Positions 8,351 to 19,578 of a stretch of DNA of 64,000 nucleotides are shown one piece after another. The notes under the pieces are model-generated. The model was not told the origin of the DNA, ran no database searches, and was given only the letters and a program-made list of their open reading frames with translations. The stretch covers positions 257,834 to 321,833 of the forward strand of contig JAEPND010000001.1 of assembly GCA_017643585.1 (NCBI GenBank), read 5' to 3'. Position numbers and translations under genes: made by a program. The stretch comes from Maricaulis sp. (GTDB lineage Bacteria > Pseudomonadota > Alphaproteobacteria > Caulobacterales > Maricaulaceae). How positions within the stretch are numbered: position 1 is the stretch's first letter; the number at the start of each line of letters is the position of its first letter.

Positions 8351-8490
8351 CCTTTCCCTTGATGGGAAAGGTGCCCGCGAAGCGGGTGGATAGGGTGCGG
8401 CCCGACAGGGCCCACTTATAGCCGCGCCTGCGGCGCGCACCCACTCCACCATTGCTGCGCAATGGTCCCCCTCGCCCATCAAGGGCGAGG
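8351..8490. repeat. MITE/REP-like element with terminal hairpins
   Basis: The left end CTTTCCCTTGATGGGAAAG and the right end CTCGCCCATCAAGGGCGAG are palindromes whose loops (TTGAT and ATCAA) are also reverse complements, so the ends form terminal inverted repeats. The interior has GC-rich inverted pieces such as CGCGCCTGCGGCGCG. Same architecture as 4541-4651. Confidence 0.6.
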
Positions 8491-8603
8491 ATGATGACCG
8501 GGCCTTCAATATCTCTTCGTCATCACCCGGATGTGCGCTTCAAGGCCACCGTGTAATGACGTGTGTGGGAGAATGAAATCTCAGATCTTGTTTCGGCTGC
8601 AAC

Positions 8604-9149
8604 CTACAACGCCTCGCAGCCAAACTGCCTGCGGTGAGCGTCAGCATCCTCGATGGTGACGCCACCCGAAAGCACGCGCCGCAACAACACCAGCCCGGTC
8701 GATGTCGGAGCCAGCACGCTCTCGGCGTAATCGGCATAACCCGGGTCGGGATGGGTATGATCCGGCGCAGGGCCATGCAGCAGGATCTCGGCTGCCGCGC
8801 CACCGAAATCACGATTATTGAAAGCCGCGAAATTATTCGTCCGGGCGTCAAAGAAGCTGACCGAGACATAGCTCTCGCCGTCCAGCGCCGGCAGTGTGAT
8901 CGCGACCGGGCCGTTGGAAACATCATACATGCAACCGGAATAGATGATGTCCGGGCTGGGCCGAACGACAGTGCGGGCCGCCTCGTCGATGGGCGGGAAA
9001 TGTCCGGCAAGATTGGGCTCGCCGCCCAGCGTCTCGAACCGCTCCATCGCCTTGCCCATGATAAAGCCCGGCAAGATGCCCAGCATTGCCTGGAAACCCA
9101 GAACGAGGCCCACGAGACCGGCGCCCAACGGGATCAGGATCTGTCTCAT
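8604..9149 (-). CDS. DUF1254 domain protein
   Basis: The 181-residue product has an N-terminal hydrophobic helix (LIPLGAGLVGLVLGFQAMLG) that anchors or exports it. The motif SPDIIYSGCMYDVSNGPVAI, then LPALDGESYVSVSFFDARTNNF, is the DUF1254 signature (strands preceding a Y-S-V-S segment). It overlaps the preceding gene by 4 bases. DUF1254 and DUF1214 are usually fused in one exported protein of unknown function; in several alphaproteobacteria they are separate adjacent genes, as here. Catalytic function is not established. Confidence 0.75.
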   Translation of the reverse strand: MRQILIPLGAGLVGLVLGFQAMLGILPGFIMGKAMERFETLGGEPNLAGHFPPIDEAARTVVRPSPDIIYSGCMYDVSNGPVAITLPALDGESYVSVSFFDARTNNFAAFNNRDFGGAAAEILLHGPAPDHTHPDPGYADYAESVLAPTSTGLVLLRRVLSGGVTIEDADAHRRQFGCEAL

Positions 9150-9724
9150 GACGCACCCCCACAGGCCAGGCGCTCGACGACGGGCAGGACCGCGCGCGAG
9201 GGATCCTCGACAATGGCAACCGCCGGGTTGTAGAGCCGCAGGGTGAGATTGAAATTCCCCGCATTTTCAGGACTTAACCAATGACCGATCGCCGGTCGTT
9301 GCGATACCGAAACGACAAACCCGGCCTCACCGTCACTGATATCATCGGCCGAAACCGAATAGGCACCGGGCCCGCCCACCGGCAGGAAGTCATCCTCGGC
9401 ATACAGCGTCAGGCTCCACCAGCGGGCATCCGGGCGATCGGTAAACAGGACGCGGTAATCGCACCCGGCCTCAAGCGCGCGACCCTCGCTGTCGGCATCG
9501 GCCGAGAAATAGATCGTCTCCGACCGGTTCAGCGCCAGCAGCCCGCGGCGCGCCACCACAGCTCGGACAAGACCGGGCGCATCCGGCGATCCGATATGAA
9601 TATTGGTCCGCCACGGTCCGACACTGACACCGCCAAAATCAGCCGGCCCGAACACCAGGAACACAGCACCCGCAGCGCCCAGCACCAGACCGCCCACGCC
9701 AGCAATAAGAGATCGAATAATCAT
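9146..9724 (-). CDS. DUF1214 domain protein
   Basis: The 192-residue product starts with a signal-anchor (LIAGVGGLVLGAAGAVFLVF). The segment NRSETIYFSADADSEGRAL, the block RWWSLTLYAEDDFLPVGGPG and NFNLTLRLYNP match the beta-sandwich DUF1214 pattern (W-S-L-T-x-Y and L-R-x-Y). Its stop overlaps the start of the DUF1254 gene (ATGA), so the two form a translationally coupled pair that corresponds to the fused proteins of other bacteria. Role unknown, probably in the envelope. Confidence 0.75.
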   Translation of the reverse strand: MIIRSLIAGVGGLVLGAAGAVFLVFGPADFGGVSVGPWRTNIHIGSPDAPGLVRAVVARRGLLALNRSETIYFSADADSEGRALEAGCDYRVLFTDRPDARWWSLTLYAEDDFLPVGGPGAYSVSADDISDGEAGFVVSVSQRPAIGHWLSPENAGNFNLTLRLYNPAVAIVEDPSRAVLPVVERLACGGAS

Positions 9725-9780
9725 GCGCGGAGTGTAGGCGGGTGGCCCGTTAGAAGGAAGTCCGCTTTCGCCTCTCAGCC

Positions 9781-10950
9781 CTAACTACAAGTCAGGGATT
9801 CGCGGCGCTGTGGACGCAAACGCGGGAGCGGCGAATGGACACCTGGACTGTCCACAAAGTCAGCGCGCGCCTGATCCCACATCGCATCACGTCGAGAACA
9901 GAAGTGTTCGGCACTCGCGATGCCATGAAAGCTGGCATTTTCACAGACGGAGTGAAGCGTTTCCCAGTCCGTAACGTCGGGAAGCTCTTCACTGTTCAAC
10001 CAGTTCAGGGTTGGCGCCGCCAATCGATCAAACGCCTCACAATCGCCGAGCCGGGCATAAAGCCCCATCGTGACGGGCGGCGCCGATGGCCCCCAGTCCA
10101 GCTCGGAGGCAGTAAAACTCCACCAACCGTTGTCGGCTTGCCACTGTGCGAGAGGTGCCAGAAACATCCCCATCTGCTCTAGATCCGATCGGGCAACCTG
10201 CGCACCGTCAGCCATGGCTGCGGCAGCTGCCAGCGTAGAGCGGATCTGCCCCGAACCGTATATCCGCTCGGCCGACACCAGCGCCAGCGCTTGGTCCGGA
10301 TAGCCGTGTTTGAGCAGGGTATGAACGTAGAGCCAGCGAACGGCGTAATCCCCACCGCTGCTCCAATAGGCTTCGGAATGCCACTCCGGAAACCGCTCGG
10401 CCACATAAGGCTCACCCTCATAGGCATCAAATCCGAGCGTTGCTTGCCATTCAACGATGCGCCCCCGGTTCGACGCCATCATCGCCTCTGCAGTGGGCAA
10501 TTCGGCTATCGCTATCTCCGGGCCATGCAGGATAAGCCGAGCTTCAAAGACGAGCCTCAAATCATCCGCAAGACGGTCCTCGAAGACGATGACAACCTGA
10601 CCTGCGAGCGCTTCCGCCTCGGCAAACTCCTGAAGTGCGCGTTCGTATTCCCCCAGCACCATTGACGCCCGGGCGGACATGCTGTGCAGGTTCCATTCGA
10701 TCAGGGGATCGGGCGCTCCAACGGTCAAGAGAACGTCCCAGACTTCACGGTGTCGCCGCGCTCGCACCTCCGCGCCGAGGCTGTCATACGCTCCCACACC
10801 CAGTCCGCCTTCGCGCTCATCATACCATTGAAGGAAATGCCCCATCGCCGCATTCCGGGGCAGCCAGCGCGCATCCCCAAACCCCAGAGGACGCGCGAAG
10901 GCGTCCATCATTCCGATGGTCAGGAGAAGGAGAACAAGAAAACGACGCAT
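9781..10950 (-). CDS. Exported helical-repeat-like protein (389 aa)
   Basis: A clear signal peptide (MRRFLVLLLLTIGMMDAFAR) is followed by an all-helical, Ala/Trp-rich chain with TPR-like helix pairs, for example ASMVLGEYERALQEFAEAEAL and HTLLKHGYPDQALALVSAERI. No catalytic motif is visible. The overall plan and the Cys-containing C-terminal third (LGDCEAFDRLAAPTL) resemble the gene at 2932-4173, so they may be distant paralogues. The start ATG at 10950 has GGGGGTG upstream. It lies downstream of gyrB on the same strand, after a small hairpin. Confidence 0.7.
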   Translation of the reverse strand: MRRFLVLLLLTIGMMDAFARPLGFGDARWLPRNAAMGHFLQWYDEREGGLGVGAYDSLGAEVRARRHREVWDVLLTVGAPDPLIEWNLHSMSARASMVLGEYERALQEFAEAEALAGQVVIVFEDRLADDLRLVFEARLILHGPEIAIAELPTAEAMMASNRGRIVEWQATLGFDAYEGEPYVAERFPEWHSEAYWSSGGDYAVRWLYVHTLLKHGYPDQALALVSAERIYGSGQIRSTLAAAAAMADGAQVARSDLEQMGMFLAPLAQWQADNGWWSFTASELDWGPSAPPVTMGLYARLGDCEAFDRLAAPTLNWLNSEELPDVTDWETLHSVCENASFHGIASAEHFCSRRDAMWDQARADFVDSPGVHSPLPRLRPQRRESLTCS

Positions 10951-11023
10951 GCCAGCACCCCCAGTCAGGGCGATGCTGGCATGTGCTATCGGGCGCTAAT
11001 AGCGGGACACAGCACGCCTTGAT

Positions 11024-11041
11024 CCTCCCCCGAAGGGGAGG
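11024..11041 (-). terminator. Hairpin downstream of gyrB (weak terminator)
   Basis: On the minus strand, CCTCCCC-TTCG-GGGGAGG forms a 7-bp stem with a stable UUCG loop, 8 bases after the gyrB stop. There is no T-run after it, so it may act as a 3' stabilising hairpin or attenuator rather than a true intrinsic terminator. Confidence 0.45.
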
Positions 11042-11048
11042 AAAATCC

Positions 11049-13556
<2,508 letters not shown>

Positions 13557-13615
13557 TTAATTTGTCCGTGGAAACGTTCGCAGATTTTTCGCTTCGTACT
13601 ATTTAGGAGTACAGT

Positions 13616-14485
13616 ATGAAACAGACACTGCTGGCCACCATCGTCACCCTTGGATTGTCCGAAACCTCGATTGCGGAGGAAACCCGGATCGTCCTGCCGA
13701 TATCCCTGGACACGGGCAGGCCGGTGATTTCGGCGATGATTGACGACCACGGCCCCTACACCTTCACCATCGATACCGGAACCAGCCAATACGGCATGGG
13801 CAGCCTCAATCCCGCCATCACCGAAACACTCGGTCGCGATCCCGACAACTTTGCCCGGGTCAGCAGCGGCCCCGGCTCTACCCCCGTCGAAGTGCCCCTG
13901 TTCGAGATCGACAGTCTTGTCGCCGGCGGTCAGGACTTTGGCAGCGTGTCCCTGATGAGCTTCGGCGCCGGCCCGGCGGCCCGGATGGCCACAGACGGTT
14001 TGATCGGCCCTTCTGCCTTTGCCAGCCATGTCACCGAGTTCGACTATGCCCGCGAGGAGTTCCGGATCCTGGACTCCCCCAGTGTGGAGCCGGAGAGCTG
14101 GATCGCATTCACTGACCGCGCGCCCATGCTGTTCACGACGATCGAAGTCGGCGGCATCGAGATGCCCGCCGTCATCGACACCGGAGCCCCAGGTGCGTTG
14201 AGCGTGCCTCAGCGTTATGAAGGCCAGCTGGCAACGGACGGGCCAGCCGAGCGTGTCGGGAAGGTGGAGCTGATCGGCCGCATCATGGATATCCGCCGGG
14301 CCCCAATGGAGTTTATGGTGGAGGTCAGTGACGCGGACTTTCCGCTGGAATCCATTCGATTCAACCCGTTTCGATACGCCAATATCGGGTCCGGCGCGTT
14401 GCGCGGCACAACCCTGATCATCGACTGGCCAAACGAACGCTGGGCGATCATCGGCGAGAGCACGCCGCTCTATTTTCAGCCCTGA
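13616..14485 (+). CDS. Exported retropepsin-like aspartyl protease
   Basis: The 289-residue product has a signal peptide (MKQTLLATIVTLGLSETSIA) and two aspartyl-protease-like halves. The first catalytic motif is FTIDTGTSQY (D53) and the second AVIDTGAPGALSVP (D188), both with the DTG triad expected for a pepsin-like pair within one chain. Bacterial members of this group are usually periplasmic or cell-surface and of unknown substrate. A good ribosome site (TTAGGAG) precedes the ATG. The gene is divergent from gyrB and followed by an exported NTF2-like protein. Confidence 0.8.
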   Translation: MKQTLLATIVTLGLSETSIAEETRIVLPISLDTGRPVISAMIDDHGPYTFTIDTGTSQYGMGSLNPAITETLGRDPDNFARVSSGPGSTPVEVPLFEIDSLVAGGQDFGSVSLMSFGAGPAARMATDGLIGPSAFASHVTEFDYAREEFRILDSPSVEPESWIAFTDRAPMLFTTIEVGGIEMPAVIDTGAPGALSVPQRYEGQLATDGPAERVGKVELIGRIMDIRRAPMEFMVEVSDADFPLESIRFNPFRYANIGSGALRGTTLIIDWPNERWAIIGESTPLYFQP

Positions 14486-14536
14486 CCGAGATCAACCGCT
14501 TGCCTTTCATCGCGGCGGCCGCTATCCCCCGCCGCG

Positions 14537-15034
14537 ATGAAAAAACTGAATATGTTGATGGGAGCGACCGTCGCTCTCACCCTCGTTATGACCGCACCGG
14601 TCCTAGCGAGCCGCTCCGAACCCGGTTCGGATGATTGTCAGAACAGCGCTGCCCTGTCGGCTGACGAAGCCCGGGTCTGCGCCAATTTCCACAACATGGT
14701 CGAAGACGCCCGCCGCCTCGATGCCGAAGCGGTGCTGGATCATTTCTGGTCGGACGGTTTCACTGCCGCCCTCGCCGGAGAGCTGATCCGGGACTTCCCC
14801 GGCTGGGCCGACGGCTATCGGTCCCTCCTGGCCACGACGGAAAGCCTTGATCGTGTCGATTTTCCGGATGTCGTTGTGCAAACCATCGCACCGGACACGA
14901 TCTTGCTCCTGAACACCTACGACCAGCTTATCGTCATGCAATCTCAGGACGTCATCGAGGCCACTGGGTATGGCACCCAGGTCTGGGTTCGCCGCGACGG
15001 CGAGTGGCGCATCATTCACATCGCTGGCGAGTGA
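14537..15034 (+). CDS. Exported NTF2-like (DUF4440/SnoaL-type) protein
   Basis: The 165-residue product has a signal peptide (LMGATVALTLVMTAPVLASR). The mature part is one cone-shaped NTF2-like domain. A helix (VEDARRLDAEAVLDHFW) comes first, then a variable middle, then paired strands, and it ends GTQVWVRRDGEWRIIHIAGE, the DUF4440 tail (W-R-I-x-H). Such folds bind small ligands or act as simple enzymes. Two cysteines in the mature N-terminus (DDCQNSAALSADEARVC) could form a disulphide. It ends 3 bases from the convergent lysE stop. It is related in fold to the three tandem genes at 54966-56610. Confidence 0.7.
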   Translation: MKKLNMLMGATVALTLVMTAPVLASRSEPGSDDCQNSAALSADEARVCANFHNMVEDARRLDAEAVLDHFWSDGFTAALAGELIRDFPGWADGYRSLLATTESLDRVDFPDVVVQTIAPDTILLLNTYDQLIVMQSQDVIEATGYGTQVWVRRDGEWRIIHIAGE

Positions 15035-15037
15035 GCC

Positions 15038-15661
15038 CTAGCGCAAGAGAAGGATGACGGCGATCGCCGTCATCACCAGTCCGGTCACGATATCCGTGCC
15101 CTTGCGAACGGCGGGCGTTTGCATCCAGTCGCGCGCCTTGTGGGCTCCGATGATGTAGACGGCCGCGGCCGGGATCGCCAACACGATCATGATGGCAACC
15201 ATCGCCGCATAGCTCCACGCCGTGATGGCCTCGATTGGCACGAACGCGGGGACCAGGGTCAGATAGAATACGATGGGTTTCGGGTTCGATAGCGGCATCG
15301 CCACGCCCGCGACATAGGTCGCCGCCCAGCCGCGCTTTGACCCGCTCGGGAAGACCGGTTTGGGCCGAGCGCCCGTATAGGCGCTCCAGAACGCCTTGAA
15401 GGCCATATAGCCCAGATATCCGGCTCCAATAAGCTTGGCGACCAACCAGAATGCGCCCAGCTGATCTGCCACTGCTGCCAAGCCCGTCACCGCCAGTGTG
15501 AACCAGAATATGTCTCCTGTGAGGATGCCCAAGCCATACATGGCCGCGTGCCAGGGGCCGGCATCGAGGGTTCGCGCGATCATGGCCGCAATCCCGGGGC
15601 CTGGCGTCAGGAACAGAACGACGAGCGCGCCGGCAAACATAAGCAGGTTTTCAAGACTCAT
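15038..15661 (-). CDS. LysE/RhtB-family amino-acid or metabolite exporter
   Basis: The 207-residue, about six-helix membrane protein shows the LysE pattern: MFAGALVVLFLTPGPGIAAM near the start (the conserved TPGP loop), GAGYLGYMAFKAFWSAY and NPKPIVFYLTLVPAFVP in the middle. These exporters expel amino acids or similar small molecules. It is the second gene of an operon with the TetR regulator, whose TGA overlaps its ATG by one base (TGATG). Substrate cannot be read from the sequence. Confidence 0.9.
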   Translation of the reverse strand: MSLENLLMFAGALVVLFLTPGPGIAAMIARTLDAGPWHAAMYGLGILTGDIFWFTLAVTGLAAVADQLGAFWLVAKLIGAGYLGYMAFKAFWSAYTGARPKPVFPSGSKRGWAATYVAGVAMPLSNPKPIVFYLTLVPAFVPIEAITAWSYAAMVAIMIVLAIPAAAVYIIGAHKARDWMQTPAVRKGTDIVTGLVMTAIAVILLLR

Positions 15662-16299
15662 CAGTCGGTTTCCAGGACCAGGTATCCATAAGCGAAATCA
15701 GCCACCGCGCGCACGAAGGCTGCGTCGCTGATGGTCATGCGAGACGCGACCCCTTCAGCGCCATAGAGGCCGCGCTCCGCCAGGGCGGTGTTGAAGTGGT
15801 ACGCCATCATCTGACCCGCCTCGACGGGATCTCGTTTGACCTCGTCGGAAAAGGCCTCGACCAGGGATTGGTAGCCCCGCGCGCCCGCATCAAGCAGATC
15901 ATCCCATTCATCACCGATCAGGTCGGGCCGCAATCGGGAATACAGATGCGCCGCGGCGATGATGTGTTTTTGCTCCTGCATGAAGGCCCAGGATTTCTCC
16001 GCGATCTGATACAGCACATCGCGCAGGCCGTTTGTCGGATCCACCTCGATGCCACCGGCTTCACCGTGCAATTCATCCAGGCGCGACCGATAGATCTCAA
16101 ACAGCACCGGAATGAAGGCATCCTTGTTCTCGAAGCGGCGGTAAACCGTTCCAACAGCCAGTCCAGCCTCCCTGGCAATCTCAGCCACGGTTATGTTTTC
16201 AAACGTCTTTTCACGCAGGCAACGCTCCAGCGACGCCACCAGCTTGTCACGGGTAGCACGCGATCGCGATTGCAGGGCCGGGCGGGCGCCTTGACTCAC
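15661..16299 (-). CDS. TetR/AcrR-family transcriptional regulator
   Basis: The 212-residue protein starts at a GTG (16299) preceded by GAGGGAG. The N-terminal HTH is clear: RDKLVASLERCLREKTFENI, then TVAEIAREAGLAVGTVYRRF, then ENKDAFIPVLFE. The C-terminal helical domain is the variable ligand-binding part. It lies upstream of and overlaps the lysE-like gene, and just downstream (in its reading sense) of a perfect 30-bp palindrome. The expected circuit is autorepression, relieved by the molecule that the exporter removes. The divergent CPBP protease gene may be under the same operator. Confidence 0.9.
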   Translation of the reverse strand: MSQGARPALQSRSRATRDKLVASLERCLREKTFENITVAEIAREAGLAVGTVYRRFENKDAFIPVLFEIYRSRLDELHGEAGGIEVDPTNGLRDVLYQIAEKSWAFMQEQKHIIAAAHLYSRLRPDLIGDEWDDLLDAGARGYQSLVEAFSDEVKRDPVEAGQMMAYHFNTALAERGLYGAEGVASRMTISDAAFVRAVADFAYGYLVLETD

Positions 16300-16314
16300 G
16301 GATATCTCCCTCGT

Positions 16315-16344
16315 ATATGTGAATGCGAATTCGCATTCACATAT
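16315..16344. promoter_or_regulatory. Perfect 30-bp palindrome, likely TetR operator
   Basis: The sequence is exactly self-complementary over 30 bases around a central GAATTC (16327-16332); each half reads ATATGTGAATGCGAA. It sits 16 bases from the tetR start and 55 bases from the divergent CPBP start. Palindromes of this size in a tetR-divergent gap are usual operator sites for TetR dimers or dimer pairs. Confidence 0.75.
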
Positions 16345-16398
16345 TAGTGTCGCACGACTTGATCACGCCAGCAAGGCGCTCAACAGAAAGGTAATGAG

Positions 16399-17157
16399 AT
16401 GAATACGGTTTTCACCTGGATTTCGCAGGAACCGGCGCTGACCGCCGGTCTGGCGGCGATCGCCATCCTCTTCATGCACAACTGGGCGACGGAGGGTCGC
16501 GACAAGGCCCGCATCCAGAGCGGCGAGGCGGGCGCACGCCTGGGCGTCTACAACAAGGTTCTCATCCATCTGTGGGCATTGACCGCGGTGACAGTCGCGA
16601 TGTGGTTGTTGTCCGGGCGCGATCTGGACATGCTGGGCCTTGGCATGGGCGTCGAGGGATGGCGCAGCTGGGTAGCGTGGGGCCTGACCGCCCTGGGCGC
16701 CGCCTATTTTATTTACACGGTCGTCTCTGCCGCGGCGTCCAGCAAGACGCGGGCGACCATTCGTGCGCAGATCGGCGAGGCGGGAGAGCTCGACCTCATT
16801 CGCCCGGAAACCCCGGCCGAATTCAAACGCTTCAACTGGGTGGCGCTGACCGCCGGCATTACCGAGGAGGTTATTTTGCGTGGTTTCCTGATCGGTGTGC
16901 TGAGCCTCATCATGCCGCTGCCGGTCGCGGCCGTGATTGCCATTGCAATCTTTGTTATCGGACATGCCTATCAGGGCATGGCGGGCATGCTGCGTATCCT
17001 GCCCATCTCCATCGGCCTGACTGTCATCTTCCTGCTCAGCGGGTCTCTCTGGCCCTGCATCATCCTGCATGCCCTGACTGATCTTGTTGGTGGTGCCGTC
17101 TTCCAGATCCTGCACAAGACTCAGGAGGCCGACCAGGCCGAGGCCGTACCGGCCTGA
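16399..17157 (+). CDS. CPBP-family intramembrane metalloprotease
   Basis: The 252-residue membrane protein has about seven hydrophobic helices. It carries the CPBP (Abi) motifs: motif 1 GITEEVILRGFLIG (E156, E157, R161), motif 2 FVIGHAYQG (H189) and motif 3 IILHALTDL with a later histidine. Family members cleave prenylated or other membrane substrates, or act as bacteriocin-immunity and stress proteins. It is divergent from tetR-lysE over a shared palindrome, so it may respond to the same signal. It abuts the convergent recF stop with no gap. Ribosome site AAAGG. Confidence 0.85.
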   Translation: MNTVFTWISQEPALTAGLAAIAILFMHNWATEGRDKARIQSGEAGARLGVYNKVLIHLWALTAVTVAMWLLSGRDLDMLGLGMGVEGWRSWVAWGLTALGAAYFIYTVVSAAASSKTRATIRAQIGEAGELDLIRPETPAEFKRFNWVALTAGITEEVILRGFLIGVLSLIMPLPVAAVIAIAIFVIGHAYQGMAGMLRILPISIGLTVIFLLSGSLWPCIILHALTDLVGGAVFQILHKTQEADQAEAVPA

Positions 17158-18327
17158 TCAGGCAGAGCTCACCAGGCCCGGTGCGATCTCGAAATACTGG
17201 GCCTGGTGTGCAAAGGGTTCAAACAGCACGCGTTCAACCCCTGTCAGCCAAGCCTGGCTGCCTGTTGCCAGGATTTCCTGGCTCAGCCCCTCCCGCCGGG
17301 CCGCGTCCAGATGGGCGCAAGCTTCATCAAACAACAGGAGAGGGACAAGCCCGGCCTGGCGCGACAGGACCCGGGCCTGGGCCAGGGTCAGCGTCAGGAT
17401 CAGGGCCTTCTGTTCCCCCGTTGAACAATCGCCAGCCGGCTGTTCCTTCTCACGATGAGAAGCAAGCAATTCAGTCCGGTGCGGACCGGGGGTCAGCGTG
17501 CGGCCAGCAGCTCCATCCCGGGCGCGGCCATGGCGCAAGGCGGCGGCGAAACGATCCTCGACCTCACCGATTTTCAGCCCCTCGGCCAGATCGCTCTCCA
17601 CCGCACCGTCCAGCGACAGGTCGGCCTTGGGAAATACGCCCTCCGGACGCACATCGATCTCGGCCTGCAGGCGGATCAACGCGTCGAGGCGGGCTGCGGC
17701 CATCGCGACTCCATGGCCAGCCATTTCCATTTCAAGCGCTTTGAGCCAGCTATCATCCGGCTGACCATCATCCAGAAGTTTCTGGCGGCGAGAGCGGAGT
17801 TTCTCATAGGCATTGGCCGCCTCGCCCAGAGCAGGATCGGCAGCGTAAACCAGTCGATCAAAGAATTTCAGACGGTCAGCCCGTGGCCCCGCAAACAACC
17901 GGTCCTGGGCAGGCGTGAGCCAGATCATCGGCATCATCCGCGCCAGCTCGTTGATGGTCGCCGGCTGCCCCTCGAGCCGGCACTCGCGCCGAGCCCCCTC
18001 GCGGGCTCCAACCCCCAGTCGATAGACATCTCCGCGCGTTTCCAGCTCGGCATGCACGCCCCAAACCGGCGCCGCCTGCCCGCCAGCCTTGCGCGCGACC
18101 TGGTCCGCGCCTGCGGATCTGAGGCCCTTGCCAGGCGCGAAGAAGGAGACCGCTTCCAGCAGGTTGGTCTTGCCCGACCCATTGGCGCCATAGAGCGCCA
18201 GGGGTCGACGATCCAGCTCCAGGTCCAGGCGCTCATAGGAGCGATAATCGGTGAGGCGCAAACGACGAACCGCCGCAGGCGGAACCTGCGGCGGCTGTTC
18301 ATTCATCTCGGAACTATCCGTCGTCAC
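17158..18327 (-). CDS. recF: DNA replication and repair protein RecF
   Basis: The SMC-like ATPase begins at the GTG at 18327, overlapping the dnaN stop (GTGA); an ATG seven codons in is an alternative. It shows RLRLTDYRSYERLDLEL, the Walker A GANGSGKTNLLEAVSFF and the signature TRSTPGEQ-like segment GDCSTGEQKALILTLTL. Walker B is LLLFDEACAHLDAARREGL. RecF loads RecA at gaps with RecO and RecR. It is the third gene after dnaA and dnaN. About 389 residues, normal for alphaproteobacteria. Confidence 0.95.
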   Translation of the reverse strand: MTTDSSEMNEQPPQVPPAAVRRLRLTDYRSYERLDLELDRRPLALYGANGSGKTNLLEAVSFFAPGKGLRSAGADQVARKAGGQAAPVWGVHAELETRGDVYRLGVGAREGARRECRLEGQPATINELARMMPMIWLTPAQDRLFAGPRADRLKFFDRLVYAADPALGEAANAYEKLRSRRQKLLDDGQPDDSWLKALEMEMAGHGVAMAAARLDALIRLQAEIDVRPEGVFPKADLSLDGAVESDLAEGLKIGEVEDRFAAALRHGRARDGAAGRTLTPGPHRTELLASHREKEQPAGDCSTGEQKALILTLTLAQARVLSRQAGLVPLLLFDEACAHLDAARREGLSQEILATGSQAWLTGVERVLFEPFAHQAQYFEIAPGLVSSA

Positions 18328-19442
18328 ACGCGCAGCGGCATCAGCACGTAGAGCGCATCTGCGTCGCCGCTATCAGTCACCAAGGCTGGCGATGCGCTGT
18401 CTGCGAAGTGGAACAGGGCTTCATCGCCCTCGATCTGCGACGCCACGTCGAGCATGTAACGTGCATTGAAGCCGATGGCGAAACCTTCATCCTTGTAGGA
18501 CACCGCCAACTCTTCTTCCGCCTGGCCACTTTCCGGGTTGTTCACCGCCAGGGTCAGCGAGTCCTCACCCAGGGAGAGTTTGACGGAACGCGATTTCTCA
18601 ACAGAGATCGTGGCGACACGATCAACCGCTTCTGCGAACCGCTTGTTCTCAACCGACATGGTCCGGGTATTGCCGCGCGGAATAACGCGCTCATAGTCCG
18701 GGAACGCACCATCGATCAGCTTTGATGTCAGCGTGGCATTGCCGAGCTTGAAGCGGATCTTGCCCTCGGACACCGAAACTTCGACCTCATCATCGGCATC
18801 TTCCAGCAGACGACGGACCTCTTGTACGGTCTTGCGCGGGACAATCACGCCCGGCATGCCATCAGCGCCCTCCGGCAAATCGATCTCGGACAGGGCGAGG
18901 CGCACACCATCGGTCGCCACGGCCCGCAGCGTCTTGCGGCCATCCGTATCCGCCGCATGCAGGTGAATACCGTTGAGATAATAGCGCGTCTCTTCGGTCG
19001 AGATCGCAAACCGGGTCTTGTCGATCAGGCGGGCGAGATCAGAACCGGAAACCGTAAATCTGTGCTCAAGCGCTTCCGACGGCATGACAGGGAAGTCGCC
19101 CGGCGGCAGGGACGGCAGCGAGAAATTGGACCGGCCCGCCTTCAGGGAAATGCGCGGATCACCGCCGCTCATCTCCAATGTTACATCGGCACCATCAGGC
19201 AGTTTGCGCGCAATATCGTACAAGGTGTGCGCAGGCGCTGTGAACAGGCCTTCGCCATCACTCGTCGCCTCGGTCACTTCCAGGATTTCAATATCGAGAT
19301 CGGTCGCGGCGAAACTCACGCCATCCGGGCCCGCAGAAATCAGAACATTGGACAGGATCGGGATCGTGTTTCGCTTTTCGACCACGGCCTGCACGTGACC
19401 CAGTGCTTTAAGGAGCGCGCCTCGCTCGATTGTCAGCTTCAT
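18324..19442 (-). CDS. dnaN: DNA polymerase III beta sliding clamp
   Basis: The 372-residue product starts MKLTIERGALLKALGHVQAV and has the three repeated clamp folds, with the N-terminal VVEKRNTIPILSNVLI and the C-terminal SPALVTDSGDADALYVLMPL (the conserved pocket tail near the end). It forms the ring that tethers polymerase III and other proteins to DNA. It lies between dnaA and recF, and its stop overlaps the recF start. No unusual substitutions were seen. Confidence 0.97.
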   Translation of the reverse strand: MKLTIERGALLKALGHVQAVVEKRNTIPILSNVLISAGPDGVSFAATDLDIEILEVTEATSDGEGLFTAPAHTLYDIARKLPDGADVTLEMSGGDPRISLKAGRSNFSLPSLPPGDFPVMPSEALEHRFTVSGSDLARLIDKTRFAISTEETRYYLNGIHLHAADTDGRKTLRAVATDGVRLALSEIDLPEGADGMPGVIVPRKTVQEVRRLLEDADDEVEVSVSEGKIRFKLGNATLTSKLIDGAFPDYERVIPRGNTRTMSVENKRFAEAVDRVATISVEKSRSVKLSLGEDSLTLAVNNPESGQAEEELAVSYKDEGFAIGFNARYMLDVASQIEGDEALFHFADSASPALVTDSGDADALYVLMPLRV

Positions 19443-19527
19443 GTCTCGTTCCGCTATCAGCGTCAGTTAGGCAGTGTCGCAAATCAAATCAGCAACACCG
19501 AATAAGGTGGGGGGAAGAGGATACATG

Positions 19528-19566
19528 AAAAAGCGCAACCGCAAGAACTTTCTCCAGCGGTTGCGC
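19528..19566 (-). terminator. Intrinsic terminator of dnaA
   Basis: On the minus strand, GCGCAACCGC, a 14-base loop and GCGGTTGCGC form a perfect 10-bp stem (19533-19542 with 19557-19566), followed by a T-run (19528-19532). It stands 12 bases after the dnaA stop and so separates dnaA from dnaN transcription. Confidence 0.85.
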
Positions 19567-19578
19567 AAAATTTTCGTG

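Larger units (their letters stand above)
8208..8603. other. Non-coding repeat-rich gap
   Basis: No gene is supported. It contains an inverted, divergent copy of the 127-bp repeat (8216-8330), a hairpin-ended element (8351-8490) and a short CGTCATCACCCGG motif near 8518 that resembles one repeat arm. Confidence 0.65.

Noticed and set aside
8262-8462. Minus-strand 66-codon frame in the repeat gap
   Set aside because: It lies entirely within two repeat elements; the encoded peptide is a translation of repeat DNA.
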